Below are positions 1-8,362 of a stretch of DNA of 42,469 nucleotides, piece after piece. A program made the position numbers and the translations under genes. The notes below the pieces were generated by a model that made no database searches, had not been told where the DNA came from, and saw only the letters and a list, made by a program, of their open reading frames with translations. The stretch is from Peptococcaceae bacterium (lineage in GTDB: Bacteria > Bacillota > Peptococcia > Peptococcales > Peptococcaceae). Every line of letters begins with the position of its first letter. The first letter of the stretch is position 1. The stretch lies in NCBI GenBank assembly GCA_017547685.1, contig JAFYPD010000034.1:1-42469 (forward strand). Direction: 5' to 3'.

Positions 1-162
1 TGCCTGGTACAGCAGACTGTAATCGAGTTCCTCCAATTCATGGCTGAGCAGTCGGACAGACTCATCATTCGGAATTAGACCTTCCAGATTTAATGGCAAA
101 ACCAGTTGATAAACATCGCCAAATCCGGTATAATCTTTGTGGTATGTTTTGTATTTGTTCAT
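1..162 (-). CDS. IS1182-family transposase, N-terminal fragment (runs off the window)
   Basis: Reading from ATG at 162 towards the edge gives 54 residues, starting MNKYKTYHKDYTGFGDVYQL and containing a stretch around LIPNDESVRLLSHELEELDY. This matches the conserved N-terminus of IS1182-type DDE transposases, in which a short basic segment precedes a 'PxDSxxRLL...E.lD' motif. The catalytic core lies outside the window, so activity cannot be judged. No strong Shine-Dalgarno site precedes the ATG, which is common for transposases. Confidence 0.65.
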   Translation of the reverse strand, partial: MNKYKTYHKDYTGFGDVYQLVLPLNLEGLIPNDESVRLLSHELEELDYSLLYQA

Positions 163-275
163 ACTTAATAATACCACAGATTGCGGACTCTTCGGAGTCC
201 GTTTTCTGTTTTCCGGCATAAAAATGGAGCCGCTGCTCCATAGATGATTTCTCAATCTATTTTGCAACAGCCCCC
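1..275 (-). mobile_element. 5' end of an IS1182-like insertion sequence (cut by window edge)
   Basis: The left edge holds the first codons of a transposase (separate entry), a non-coding leader and a terminal inverted-repeat-like end at about 260-275, which reads inward as GGGGGCTGTTGCAAAA. Ends of the GGGGCTGTTGCAA type are known from IS1182-family elements. The leader has two perfect 7-bp hairpins with 4-nt loops (184-201, loop TTCG; 224-241, loop CGCT), as often seen near IS ends to shield the transposase from outside transcription. The element ends only about 25 bp beyond the stop codon of the aryl-sulfotransferase gene. The other end and any target duplication are outside the window. Confidence 0.6.
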
Positions 276-300
276 ATTACAACCAAACATAAACAGAAGA

Positions 301-1722
301 TTATTCTTCTTCAATTGCTAAGCAGAAACCTGCAACTTCACCAAAACCTTCAGTGCCTTCTACATTTACCAGACGCCGGAATTCTTTGCTCTTCGCGTTT
401 GGCAGACGAAAATCTGTGTTGTCTACTGGAGCAATTGCTTTTTCTTCCGGTTTCGCAGCCTGTGGGCAGTATTCATATGGATAACGATATGCACGATATG
501 TCATATTCGCCAGCTGTTTGCCGAAGTATGGGCTGTGATATTCCCAAACGATTTCATGATCTTCGGTGATTTCAATCATACGACCGTCAGAGCCTTCAAC
601 AATTAATGTGTTGCCGTTTGGCAGTCTCTGTGCACTGCTAATGTAGCAGCTGTAGAAATGGTCTGCAATGTGCGGCTGGCCATAGCCTAAATCTACCGGA
701 CGGCACTGCCATACGATTTCCATTTTTACTGGATCAATTTCGATAACACGAGAATAGTCACGCGTCGCATTGTTTACACCTGTCAGAGATGCAGGGTTTG
801 GAGCACCGTAACCTGCCCAGCCACCATTGTCATAAATCAAAATGTTACCTGCCCCCGGCAGACCCTGCGGAATCATATGTGCATGGTGCTGACCAACAAT
901 CTGACCAATTTCTTTCGCTTTTCCTTTGGTGTAATCCGGACCTAATTTCCAAACCAGTTTACCTGTCTGTTTGTCTATGATCGCGATTACGTTTGTCTGA
1001 CGGCCGTCGATGATGATGTTGTCCGGATGGAACCGTTCATCGCCTGCATCATACCATTTATTCGGACCCAATGTGCTCATGGAGTTAATGTGCATCCAGT
1101 CGCCATTGCCGTTGCCTACTTTGTTTGGATTACGGTAAATAACAGCTTTTGCGATTTCATCAAACTCCATTTCATCGAAATGTTTATGGCAGTTCCATTC
1201 CCATACGATGTTGCCTTCCCAGTCTACTTCGATGATGCGGTCATCACATAAAGTGTGCAGGGAGATGTTTGGATCTACTAAATCATTGTGAGTCAGAATC
1301 AGTGTGTTACCGCTGTCTACTTTGCATTCCATGCCTGGTACATAGTAACCAACCGGGTTGCCTTCACGCTGATAGTCATGGTGCTGACGCGCCATCCATT
1401 CCGGTTCATAACCAGGGTCTTCAATATACTGGTTTTTGTTGAATTTCCATACGATGTTGCCGTCCCAGTCAACCTGTACTAAGTCTTTCTGATCCTGCCA
1501 GCCATATTTGGTGTTCCGTTCGCCCAGAGAACCCATCATATAGCCGCCTGGCAGCAGTTTGTTCGGAAATCCCTGCAGATGATGCCAGTGATTTACTACC
1601 CCGCCGTTCATATCAATGATAGTAGCACCTTCATCTCTCGCCTGAAATACAGTATAGCCATTAAAGCATTTTTCCGGCTTGTAAATAATTGTCCCCATTG
1701 GGTGTACAGATGGTTTCCCCAT
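301..1722 (-). CDS. Aryl-sulfate sulfotransferase (ASST family), cytoplasmic type
   Basis: A 473-residue protein of the bacterial arylsulfotransferase family (PF05935), which moves sulfate from one phenolic ester to another without PAPS. Five or more propeller-like repeats end in a hydrophobic-Trp strand (DGNIVWKF near 88-94, EGNIVWEW 169-176, TGKLVWKLG 253-261, MEIVWQC and HEIVWEY later). Family histidine motifs are present: DWMH (His211) and GQHHAH (277-282), followed by IYDNG (296-300) and SRVIEID. There is no signal peptide, unlike periplasmic E. coli AssT. The start at 1722 is preferred because AAGGAGGA lies just upstream; the frame stays open to an ATG at 1815 without such a site. The LysR gene just upstream on the same strand may control it. 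Physiological acceptor unknown; gut phenol or polyphenol sulfate exchange is an inference. Confidence 0.88.
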   Translation of the reverse strand: MGKPSVHPMGTIIYKPEKCFNGYTVFQARDEGATIIDMNGGVVNHWHHLQGFPNKLLPGGYMMGSLGERNTKYGWQDQKDLVQVDWDGNIVWKFNKNQYIEDPGYEPEWMARQHHDYQREGNPVGYYVPGMECKVDSGNTLILTHNDLVDPNISLHTLCDDRIIEVDWEGNIVWEWNCHKHFDEMEFDEIAKAVIYRNPNKVGNGNGDWMHINSMSTLGPNKWYDAGDERFHPDNIIIDGRQTNVIAIIDKQTGKLVWKLGPDYTKGKAKEIGQIVGQHHAHMIPQGLPGAGNILIYDNGGWAGYGAPNPASLTGVNNATRDYSRVIEIDPVKMEIVWQCRPVDLGYGQPHIADHFYSCYISSAQRLPNGNTLIVEGSDGRMIEITEDHEIVWEYHSPYFGKQLANMTYRAYRYPYEYCPQAAKPEEKAIAPVDNTDFRLPNAKSKEFRRLVNVEGTEGFGEVAGFCLAIEEE

Positions 1723-1788
1723 AGTAAATTCCTCCTTGAAGTATGAATATAGATAAGCAGCAGCATCTCCTCTTGTATATATAGTATC

Positions 1789-1825
1789 ATCTTTTTTTAT
1801 GGATAGGATATCCATAAAAAAAGAT
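1789..1825. promoter_or_regulatory. 17-bp palindrome upstream of the sulfotransferase
   Basis: A perfect inverted repeat with 17-bp arms and a GGA spacer (1789-1805 and 1809-1825; core TATGGATA-GGA-TATCCATA) lies between the lysR terminator and the sulfotransferase start. It shares its A/T-rich right arm with the T-tract of the terminator hairpin at 1821-1856. It could be an operator for the adjacent LysR protein or an RNA hairpin in the leader. No binding evidence is available. Confidence 0.45.
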
Positions 1826-1856
1826 ACCCTATCACGAAATCACGATAGGGTATCTT
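1814..1856 (-). terminator. Rho-independent terminator of the lysR gene
   Basis: Perfect 13-bp stem (AAGATACCCTATC at 1821-1833 with GATAGGGTATCTT at 1844-1856), 10-nt loop. On the minus strand it is followed by seven T residues. It sits 15 bp after the lysR stop and before the sulfotransferase start. Confidence 0.8.
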
Positions 1857-1870
1857 TTCGTATATCATTT

Positions 1871-2782
1871 TTACAGCATAAAGTCCGTCAGAATCTCACG
1901 CAGCAGTTCCAGTGTTTTCTGCTCCAGCAGGGTCAGTACCCGTTTGCCGGAATAAATCAGATAATCCACACCCTGCGCAAAGTTTTCGCTGCCTTTAATG
2001 GGAATCAGCTTAATCATGCCGCGATCACAATACAGGTCATGCAATGCAAAGGTATCCGGCAGCAGCGCGATGGCCTGTCCGGTGCTGACCATCCGTTTGA
2101 GATTTTCCCGGTCGGTCATGATGAGTGCTTCTGTATCCGTCTGGAGCATTTTATTGGTTTCCGCCCAGAAGCTGGAAGAATAGGCAAGGAATTTTTCACC
2201 GAGCAGTTCCGATAATGCCACACTCTCATTTTCTGCAAACCGGTTATCCTGACTCACATACGCCATCATAGAGTGCTTGCCGAAGGTTTCAAACTTAAAC
2301 CCGGCATCCCTCAGCATTTTCGGCGTATATTCCGGAAACATTTCCCACAGTGTAACCGCGATATTCACACTGCCGTTTGTTAATTCCTTAATAACATTAT
2401 CAAATGTCACAACACGAATATTCAGGCTTGCTTTTGGATACTTTTCCTTAAACGCAACCATAATTTCAGAAAATAAAAACCCATAGGCCTGTGTCAACAG
2501 AATACTCACATCACCGTATAATTCCCGGTTCTGTTTTCCATAGGTTAAAATCTGCTGCTGACAGTCCATCATCTGTTTTGCAAGCTGCAGGATATCCTTT
2601 CCCTCCGGGGTAGCCACCACCCCGCTGGCATTGCGCTCAAACAGACGCACTCCGATTTCCTCCTCCAGACTGTTCAGGGCGCCGCTCAACGCAGGCTGCC
2701 CCATATACAAAGCCTTTGCCGCTTTTGAGATGGACTGCTGCTTTTCAATTTCAATAATCTGCTGTAACTGTTCCAGTTTCAT
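1871..2782 (-). CDS. LysR-family transcriptional regulator
   Basis: 303 residues with the standard LysR layout: an N-terminal winged helix-turn-helix (residues 1-60, with SISKAAKALYMGQPALSGAL and EEEIGVRLFER) and a C-terminal periplasmic-binding-protein-like effector domain from about residue 90. A GAGGTG ribosome-binding site precedes the ATG. The gene lies directly upstream of the aryl-sulfate sulfotransferase on the same strand, with its own terminator between, so it may regulate that gene, although LysR targets are more often divergent. Effector unknown; a sulfate ester or phenol would fit, by inference only. Confidence 0.88.
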   Translation of the reverse strand: MKLEQLQQIIEIEKQQSISKAAKALYMGQPALSGALNSLEEEIGVRLFERNASGVVATPEGKDILQLAKQMMDCQQQILTYGKQNRELYGDVSILLTQAYGFLFSEIMVAFKEKYPKASLNIRVVTFDNVIKELTNGSVNIAVTLWEMFPEYTPKMLRDAGFKFETFGKHSMMAYVSQDNRFAENESVALSELLGEKFLAYSSSFWAETNKMLQTDTEALIMTDRENLKRMVSTGQAIALLPDTFALHDLYCDRGMIKLIPIKGSENFAQGVDYLIYSGKRVLTLLEQKTLELLREILTDFML

Positions 2783-2980
2783 TGTCGCACCTCATTCATC
2801 AAAAACACAAACTCTGAAATCTTAAACAAACTGCTTTATAGTTACTCTTTACCTTTTCTTTATTGTTACTATATCAGTATTTTTATGGTTTGTCCATCCG
2901 GTTCTATCTATACCCCCCTATTGATACTGTATATGACCTGACATTCCTCTAAAAGGGCAACAGGCTGTCCTCATACAAAA
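2783..2980. other. Intergenic region upstream of lysR
   Basis: AT-rich stretch holding the presumed lysR promoter. No open frame with a ribosome-binding site and no clear operator was found. The rest of this 312-bp gap is the long hairpin at 2981-3079. Confidence 0.5.
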
Positions 2981-3079
2981 AGACTGCTTCTATGATATGT
3001 ACCCAGAAAACTTAATGACATTTCCCTTTTACTGGACACCCAGCAAAAGGAGGGACATATCACTATTCAGAAACAGTCT
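2981..3079 (-). repeat. Long imperfect hairpin, terminator or MITE-like element
   Basis: A 99-bp region of nested inverted repeats: ends AGACTG (2981-2986) and CAGTCT (3074-3079); inner arms GATATGT (2994-3000) and ACATATC (about 3055-3061); core arms CCTTTTACTGG and CCAGCAAAAGG (one mismatch) around 3025-3050. On the minus strand it is followed by TTTTT, so it can terminate the operon ending at 3095. A 15-nt block (3065-3079, minus AGACTGTTTCTGAAT) is repeated exactly in the metQ terminator at 33383-33397, suggesting a dispersed element. Confidence 0.6.
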
Positions 3080-3094
3080 CGTTTATCGAATCGT

Positions 3095-3688
3095 TTATTC
3101 ACCTTTCAGCACTGCCATCTGTTCGCGCACACTGGCTTCGCAGTCACGCATGGCCAGGATGGTTTTCGCGAACAGCTCGTTCAGTTCCCAGCCTAACCGC
3201 TCTGCACCAGTGCGAATCACGTCGCGGGAACAGCCTGCGGCAAAGTGTTTATCTTTGAATTTGCGTTTTACGCTGTCGGCCTCCATATCCATGACAGTTT
3301 TGGACGGACGCATCAATACACCGGCACCGATTAAACCAGTCAGTTCATCCACTGCAAACAGCACTTTCTCCATCTGATGTACCGGCTCCACATCGCTGCA
3401 GATGCCGTATGCATGACTGCAGATGGCATGTACCAGTTCGTCGCTGGCACCTAATTCCTGCAGCAGTTCCGGTGCTTTTTTGCAATGCTGATCCGGATAC
3501 ACTTCAAAATCAATATCATGCAGTAATCCGGCCATCCGCCAGAAGGTTTCGTCTTCACCATATCCCAGTTCACGGGCATACCAGCCCATTACCCCTTCCA
3601 GTGTATAGGCATGTTCCAGATGAAATGCTTCTTTGTTGTATTTGTGTAACAGTTCCAGTGCCTGTTCTCTTGTAAAATTAATTTCCAT
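3095..3688 (-). CDS. HD-domain hydrolase
   Basis: 197 residues of the HD superfamily of metal-dependent phosphohydrolases. Visible metal-ligand motifs: His in FHLEHAYTLEG (residues 22-27), HD in AGLLHDIDFE (about 57-58), CSHAYG (about 91-93) and the later Asp in AVDELTGLI. This fits the small stand-alone HDIG-type family found in many Firmicutes. It is the third gene of a tight minus-strand operon after an AssT-like protein and a thioredoxin (13-bp gap to the latter). Substrate unknown; nucleotides are typical for the superfamily. A long hairpin follows the stop. Confidence 0.85.
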   Translation of the reverse strand: MEINFTREQALELLHKYNKEAFHLEHAYTLEGVMGWYARELGYGEDETFWRMAGLLHDIDFEVYPDQHCKKAPELLQELGASDELVHAICSHAYGICSDVEPVHQMEKVLFAVDELTGLIGAGVLMRPSKTVMDMEADSVKRKFKDKHFAAGCSRDVIRTGAERLGWELNELFAKTILAMRDCEASVREQMAVLKGE

Positions 3689-3701
3689 TCCTAACGCCCT
3701 C

Positions 3702-4013
3702 TCATTCGTTGATGATTTCCAGCAGCATTGCTTTCTGCTGCATACCCAGCATCCGTTCTTTCACCTGTCCCTGTTCAAACAGAATCAGATACGGCACTGT
3801 ACCGATTTCATAATTTTTTGCAATCTCTGCACTCTGGCCCAGATTCACTGTCACGATGTCCAGATTCTCAGCGTTTTTGGCCATTTCTTTCAGAATCACT
3901 TTCTGCATTTTGCACGGCCCGCAGTTGTCCAGAAAGAAATCTGCCAGCACACGCTTTCCGCTGGCAACCAGTTCCTCCAGTTCAGCGCCGGTTACCTGCT
4001 TTACTTCCGTCAT
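3702..4013 (-). CDS. Thioredoxin-family protein
   Basis: 103 residues with the thioredoxin fold. The active site is CGPC at residues 31-34 (context FFLDNCGPCK), where classical thioredoxin has WCGPC, and the cis-proline loop is TVPYL near residue 74. No signal peptide, so it should act in the cytoplasm as a disulfide reductase. Good site GGAGGG before the ATG; 15 bp separate it from the AssT-like gene and 13 bp from the HD gene. In E. coli, assT is genetically linked to dsbL/dsbI, so the pairing of an AssT homologue with a thiol-disulfide protein here is notable. Confidence 0.9.
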   Translation of the reverse strand: MTEVKQVTGAELEELVASGKRVLADFFLDNCGPCKMQKVILKEMAKNAENLDIVTVNLGQSAEIAKNYEIGTVPYLILFEQGQVKERMLGMQQKAMLLEIINE

Positions 4014-4028
4014 GTCGTTCCCTCCTGT

Positions 4029-5876
4029 TTATACCGAAATCTGCATCCCGGTGTGATATTTTTTATCATCAATTCCAATACAGATTTCGTACTGGCCAGA
4101 TAATCCTTCCAGCGATACTGCGTAGGTGATTGGCCGGTCAGACCCTTTCGCCCAGGTCTGCACCCCTGCTGTGAGATACGGCGCTCTGGTGGTCTGCATA
4201 TACAGCTGCACGGTGCTGTCCCCTTCCAGCAGCAGAAGCACCATTTCCCCCTGCTGAAAATTGCCGGATAAAATCAGCTGTTCGCTGGTAAGCGTCGCTG
4301 TAATCTGATAGCTGTCATCAATGAGACCGCCATCCTCCCATTCCAGTTCCAGCTCATACACGTCATTTCCATGCCAGCGTCCCAGCACCTTGCCATCTGC
4401 CTGCCAGTCATGGGCTGCAAAATCTGCCACGGCAATGCATCGGGCATCGTAAGTGTTCATCGGCAGCTGCATACGGCAAATTGTCTGCCGGCCTTTCTGC
4501 AATAAGATGACCGTCTGCATTTCCACATCCGAAGCATCCTTCTGCAAAAAGAAGGCTGGCGGCTCTGCCACATTTCCCTGCAGCCATCCAATACCGCCGA
4601 AATTCATCAGGCAGCGTTCAGCTGTATCCATAAAGCAACTGCTCAGATACGGGGAATATAGCTGATTGCCGGCATCTTTGCCATAACTCCACACTTCTTC
4701 CACCGTTTTCTGCACAGCATCCACCGTATAACACACCACACGGGAATACCGCTGTTCTGCCGGAAGCGGTGTGCCGCCCCGTTTCGTACGCAGATGTCCG
4801 TTGTCAAAGCAGAGAATCTGATGATTCGGCAATACCTGCACACTGCCAGGCTCATAGCTCCACTCCATATCCGCCTGCACCGGCTGCAGAAAATACTGCT
4901 GTACCAGATCTTCCGGCCATCCGGTCGGGTCGCCCAGCATCCAGTTCAGCTGCCCGGATGTATAGCTGATATTCACAAGGATATCCTGATTGGTTCCTGT
5001 AATTGTAATGCTGTCTGTCTCTTTTTCATACCAGACACTGCTGGCATGAAGCCAGTCGCTGCCGTTCTGGCTGGTAGAACCGCCTTTAGTCATCGGCAAT
5101 AATTTGCGAAAATCCCATTCTTTTATGACAGCGCCTGTTACGCGATTTATCTGCACACACATATCGGCGGCTGTACCACGGTTGAAATGCTGATGCAACG
5201 CCAGTAAGTCACCGTTTTCCATCTCAAAAAATCCATTGCACACGCCGCCCGGCACCCGATATTCTCGATACAACCTGCCCAGTAGATCCAACTCTAAAAT
5301 AGCCGCTGCACTGTACGGCGGGCCAAGCAACGCAGGCCCGCATGTCAGGATACGGCCATTTCCAGAAAGAGAAATCTGAAAGGCCAGTTCTTCTGTGAGA
5401 TACCAGCGGCAGGCTCCTGTTCCATCGTAGGCGGCAGGAAGTGAACTACCGGAAACCGGTACAGTAAATACCCATTCGCCAGCAGGCAGGCTTCCTGTTA
5501 CAGTACAAGATGCCAGATCAGACGGAAGCGGATCAGTGACAATCTGCAGCATACAGCTCTGTCCATCATCCAGCTGCAGCTGCACCATATTGTTCTGCCC
5601 GGCATATAAACCATAGACAGGAACCCTGTGTTGCTTTTCTGATTTGCAGGTATATTTCAGTGCCGCATCGCCGCACCGTCCTGAAACTGTAACCCGCACA
5701 GCGGTTTCAACTTCTGTCTGAAACAATACCAGCGCTGTCAGCGGTGCAATCTCATAGGGATTTACAATCACCTGCGGATTTTGAAACGACGCGGTCTGGC
5801 ATTCCAATTCACGCAAATTTTGCTCTGTCTTCTTCTGGCGTTCCATCCAGGTTGGTTTTACTGGTAACTGACCCAT
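4029..5876 (-). CDS. AssT-like arylsulfotransferase homologue, possibly inactive
   Basis: 615 residues. The N-terminus (VNPYEIAPLTALVLF, 38-52) matches the small beta domain that precedes the propeller in E. coli-type AssT. The propeller region keeps GSDWLHASS (His277), ILCFDNG (354-360), YSRVV (377-381) and SYGKDAGNQLYSPY (397-410). Where active relatives carry a Gln-His pair before the FDNG strand, this protein has EWSYEPGSV (338-346). The C-terminal 180 residues form an extra beta-rich region. No signal peptide or secretion motif. First gene of an operon with thioredoxin and HD hydrolase; AAGGAG precedes the ATG. The fold is clear; catalytic competence is doubtful. Confidence 0.8.
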   Translation of the reverse strand: MGQLPVKPTWMERQKKTEQNLRELECQTASFQNPQVIVNPYEIAPLTALVLFQTEVETAVRVTVSGRCGDAALKYTCKSEKQHRVPVYGLYAGQNNMVQLQLDDGQSCMLQIVTDPLPSDLASCTVTGSLPAGEWVFTVPVSGSSLPAAYDGTGACRWYLTEELAFQISLSGNGRILTCGPALLGPPYSAAAILELDLLGRLYREYRVPGGVCNGFFEMENGDLLALHQHFNRGTAADMCVQINRVTGAVIKEWDFRKLLPMTKGGSTSQNGSDWLHASSVWYEKETDSITITGTNQDILVNISYTSGQLNWMLGDPTGWPEDLVQQYFLQPVQADMEWSYEPGSVQVLPNHQILCFDNGHLRTKRGGTPLPAEQRYSRVVCYTVDAVQKTVEEVWSYGKDAGNQLYSPYLSSCFMDTAERCLMNFGGIGWLQGNVAEPPAFFLQKDASDVEMQTVILLQKGRQTICRMQLPMNTYDARCIAVADFAAHDWQADGKVLGRWHGNDVYELELEWEDGGLIDDSYQITATLTSEQLILSGNFQQGEMVLLLLEGDSTVQLYMQTTRAPYLTAGVQTWAKGSDRPITYAVSLEGLSGQYEICIGIDDKKYHTGMQISV

Positions 5877-5931
5877 ATTTCTGCACTCCTTTTGCTTTCA
5901 TCTAGATTTATTATAGCAGAAGCCCTGTCAA

Positions 5932-5975
5932 TAAAAAAGACCTTGCGGAGGAGTTGATTTTCTCTACAAGGTCTT
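5932..5975 (-). terminator. Rho-independent terminator of guaA
   Basis: Stem AAGACCTTG (5937-5945) and CAAGGTCTT (5967-5975), followed on the minus strand by a T-tract. It lies about 100 bp after the guaA stop. The stretch 5976-6071 between stop and stem holds no recognised feature. Confidence 0.75.
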
Positions 5976-6071
5976 AAATTTCAATGGTTACAGTTCAGGC
6001 CAGTCGGCAGAAAACGATGAATGGTTTCGCACAAAACAGGAGGAACGGTGGTGGCACTGCGACAAAACTGA

Positions 6072-7613
6072 TTACTCAAATTCTATCGTCGCCGGCGGTT
6101 TACCAGTGCAATCGTACAGCACGCGGTTTACGCCTTTTACTTCGTTGACAATGCGGCTTGTCACTTTTTTCAGCACGTCCCACGGCAGTTCGAAGGCATC
6201 GGCTGTCATAAAGTCCGATGTTTCTACGGCACGCAGGGCTATGGCATAATCGTAGGTGCGGAAATCGCCCATAACACCCACAGAGCGCATATTGGTCAGT
6301 GCTGCAAAGTACTGACCGATGCTGCGGGATAACCCGGCTTTTTCCACTTCTTCACGGTAGATGGCATCGGCATCCTGCACCATACGCACTTTTTCTGCGG
6401 TTACTTCGCCCACAATGCGAACAGCTAAACCCGGCCCCGGGAATGGCTGCCGGTACACCAGATATTCAGGAATACCCAGTTCCAGCCCTGCTTTGCGAAC
6501 CTCATCCTTAAACAGAGAACGCAATGGCTCGATGATTTCTTTAAAATCCACACAATCAGGCAACCCGCCCACATTATGATGGGATTTGATAACTGCCGAT
6601 TTCCCCAGCCCGCTTTCAATCACATCGGGATAGATGGTGCCCTGCACCAGGAAATCCACAGCGCCGATTTTTTTTGCTTCTTCTTCAAACACGCGAATGA
6701 ATTCTTCGCCGATGATTTTCCGTTTTTCTTCCGGTTCTTCCACGCCAGCCAGTTTATCGTAAAACCGCTGCTGTGCATTCACACGGATAAAGTTTAAATC
6801 ATAGGCGCCGTTCGGGCCAAATACAGCCTCTACCTCGTCGCCTTCTTTTTTGCGCAGTAATCCATGGTCCACAAACACGCAGGTCAGCTGCCGGCCAACC
6901 GCTTTGGCCAGCAAAACAGCCGCCACCGACGAATCCACCCCGCCGGATAACGCGCACAGTACTTTACCGTCTCCCACTTTCTCACGAATCTGTGCGATGG
7001 TGCTTTCTACAAAGGAATCCATGTGCCAGTCACCGGAACAGCCGCATACCTTGTACACAAAGTTGGACAGCATTTTCATGCCTTCTCTGGAATGCATCAC
7101 TTCCGGATGAAACTGTACTGCATACAGCTTCCGCTCCGGCGCTTCCATAGCCGCTACCGGGCAGACCGGCGTATACCCTGTGATAACAAATCCCTCCGGA
7201 ACCTGTGCAATATAATCGGTATGGCTCATCCAGCACACCGTTTTCGCCGATACATCGCCAAACAATACCGAATCCTGGTGGATATCCACTTCTGTGTGAC
7301 CGTATTCGCTGGCAGGTGCCGTTTCCACGCGGCCGCCCAGCATATGTGCAATCAGCTGAGAGCCGTAGCAGATGCCAAGAATCGGAATGCCCAGTTCAAA
7401 AATTTCGGTGGAGCAGAGCGGCGCATCTTCGCCGTAAACACTGTTCGGACCGCCAGTGAAGATAATCCCTTTCGGGTTTAATGCTTTCAGCCTGTCCAGA
7501 GGCATGGTGTATGGATGTACCTCGCAATACACATTGCATTCTCTGACCCGTCTGGCAATCAGCTGGTTGTACTGACCGCCGAAATCTAACACAATGATTG
7601 TTTCATGTTTCAC
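6072..7613 (-). CDS. guaA: GMP synthase (glutamine-hydrolysing)
   Basis: Converts XMP, glutamine and ATP to GMP, the last step of de novo guanine nucleotide synthesis. Counting from a TTG at 7628, the class I glutamine amidotransferase domain has Cys87 in LGICYGSQ and His174/Glu176 in VQFHPEVMH; the ATP-pyrophosphatase P-loop is LSGGVDSS (227-234), and the C-terminal dimerisation domain contains [12 protein letters not shown] and the ending PPATIEFE. I prefer the GTG at 7613 because GGGGGAA lies 8 nt upstream and it gives the family start [15 protein letters not shown]; the TTG would overlap the ribosome-binding site. Length 513 is normal. It lies 91 bp downstream of hpt on the same strand, so the two probably form a purine operon. 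Confidence 0.96.
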   Translation of the reverse strand: MKHETIIVLDFGGQYNQLIARRVRECNVYCEVHPYTMPLDRLKALNPKGIIFTGGPNSVYGEDAPLCSTEIFELGIPILGICYGSQLIAHMLGGRVETAPASEYGHTEVDIHQDSVLFGDVSAKTVCWMSHTDYIAQVPEGFVITGYTPVCPVAAMEAPERKLYAVQFHPEVMHSREGMKMLSNFVYKVCGCSGDWHMDSFVESTIAQIREKVGDGKVLCALSGGVDSSVAAVLLAKAVGRQLTCVFVDHGLLRKKEGDEVEAVFGPNGAYDLNFIRVNAQQRFYDKLAGVEEPEEKRKIIGEEFIRVFEEEAKKIGAVDFLVQGTIYPDVIESGLGKSAVIKSHHNVGGLPDCVDFKEIIEPLRSLFKDEVRKAGLELGIPEYLVYRQPFPGPGLAVRIVGEVTAEKVRMVQDADAIYREEVEKAGLSRSIGQYFAALTNMRSVGVMGDFRTYDYAIALRAVETSDFMTADAFELPWDVLKKVTSRIVNEVKGVNRVLYDCTGKPPATIEFE

Positions 7614-7704
7614 AGATGTTTCCCCCAACCTGTTAAAATATATAAGTTATGTTCTGAAACATTTTATTTTACATTACAGTCTGGCCAATGGCAATGTATT
7701 TTTG

Positions 7705-8241
7705 TTATTTTATCGCTTCCGGCTTAATAACTCCCACATAAGGCAGTTCCCGATAACGCTCGTCGTAGTCCAGCCCATAGCCGATTACAAATGCGTCTGG
7801 AATATCATAACCGATGTAATCCGGATCATAGTCTACCTTACGACGCGCCGGTTTATTCAGAAATACACAGCTTTTTACCGATTTGGCGCCGCGGTCCTGC
7901 AGATTTTTCACCAGCAGACTCATAGTCAGACCGGAGTCAAATACATCATCCACCAGCAGTACATTGCGATCGGTCACGTTCTGTTTCATTTCTTTTTTGA
8001 TTTTCACTTCGCCGCTGCTTACTGTACCGCTACCATAACTGGATGCAATGATAGAATCCATCACAATATGCCCGTCCATTTTGCGCATCAGGTCACAGGT
8101 AAACGGCATCGCGCCGTTTAATACACAAACAACAATCACTTCTTCGCCAGCATAGTCTTTGCTGATTTCCGCACCTAATTCAGCGACACGGTCAGCAATC
8201 TGTTTTTCATCTAATAAAATCTCTTTTACGTCAGGATGCAC
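7705..8241 (-). CDS. hpt: Hypoxanthine phosphoribosyltransferase
   Basis: 178 residues. Salvages hypoxanthine (and usually guanine) with PRPP to IMP/GMP. The PRPP-binding motif is LLVDDVFDSGLTM (about 95-107), an acidic-pair variant of the family's EDIIDTG. Other family signs are LNGAMPFTCDLMR, IASSYGSGT and the C-terminal YRELPYVGVIKPE. The start is GTG at 8241, set by GGGGGAG immediately upstream. It precedes guaA and shares the promoter at 8291-8299. Confidence 0.95.
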   Translation of the reverse strand: MHPDVKEILLDEKQIADRVAELGAEISKDYAGEEVIVVCVLNGAMPFTCDLMRKMDGHIVMDSIIASSYGSGTVSSGEVKIKKEMKQNVTDRNVLLVDDVFDSGLTMSLLVKNLQDRGAKSVKSCVFLNKPARRKVDYDPDYIGYDIPDAFVIGYGLDYDERYRELPYVGVIKPEAIK

Positions 8242-8290
8242 CTGTACTCCCCCTTAAACACGACAAGGTGTTACAAAAATAGATATTAGA

Positions 8291-8299
8291 ATTATAGCA
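8291..8299 (-). promoter_or_regulatory. Extended -10 promoter for hpt-guaA
   Basis: On the minus strand TGC-TATAAT (8299-8291) gives an extended -10 box about 50 bp upstream of the hpt start. The -35 region (GTCCAA) is weak, as is usual with extended -10 promoters. No purine riboswitch signature was found between it and the start codon. Confidence 0.55.
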
Positions 8300-8362
8300 T
8301 ATCTATCACAACTTGGACAGTACAAAATGTCGGTATTGCAGATCGGAAAAAGAAATTGCACG

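Noticed and set aside
7614-7628. TTG start of guaA at 7628
   Set aside because: It would lie on the ribosome-binding site itself; the GTG at 7613 has correct spacing and gives the family N-terminus.
7629-8330. Purine riboswitch upstream of hpt or guaA
   Set aside because: No conserved purine-aptamer loop sequences were found in the leaders, which are short and AT-rich.
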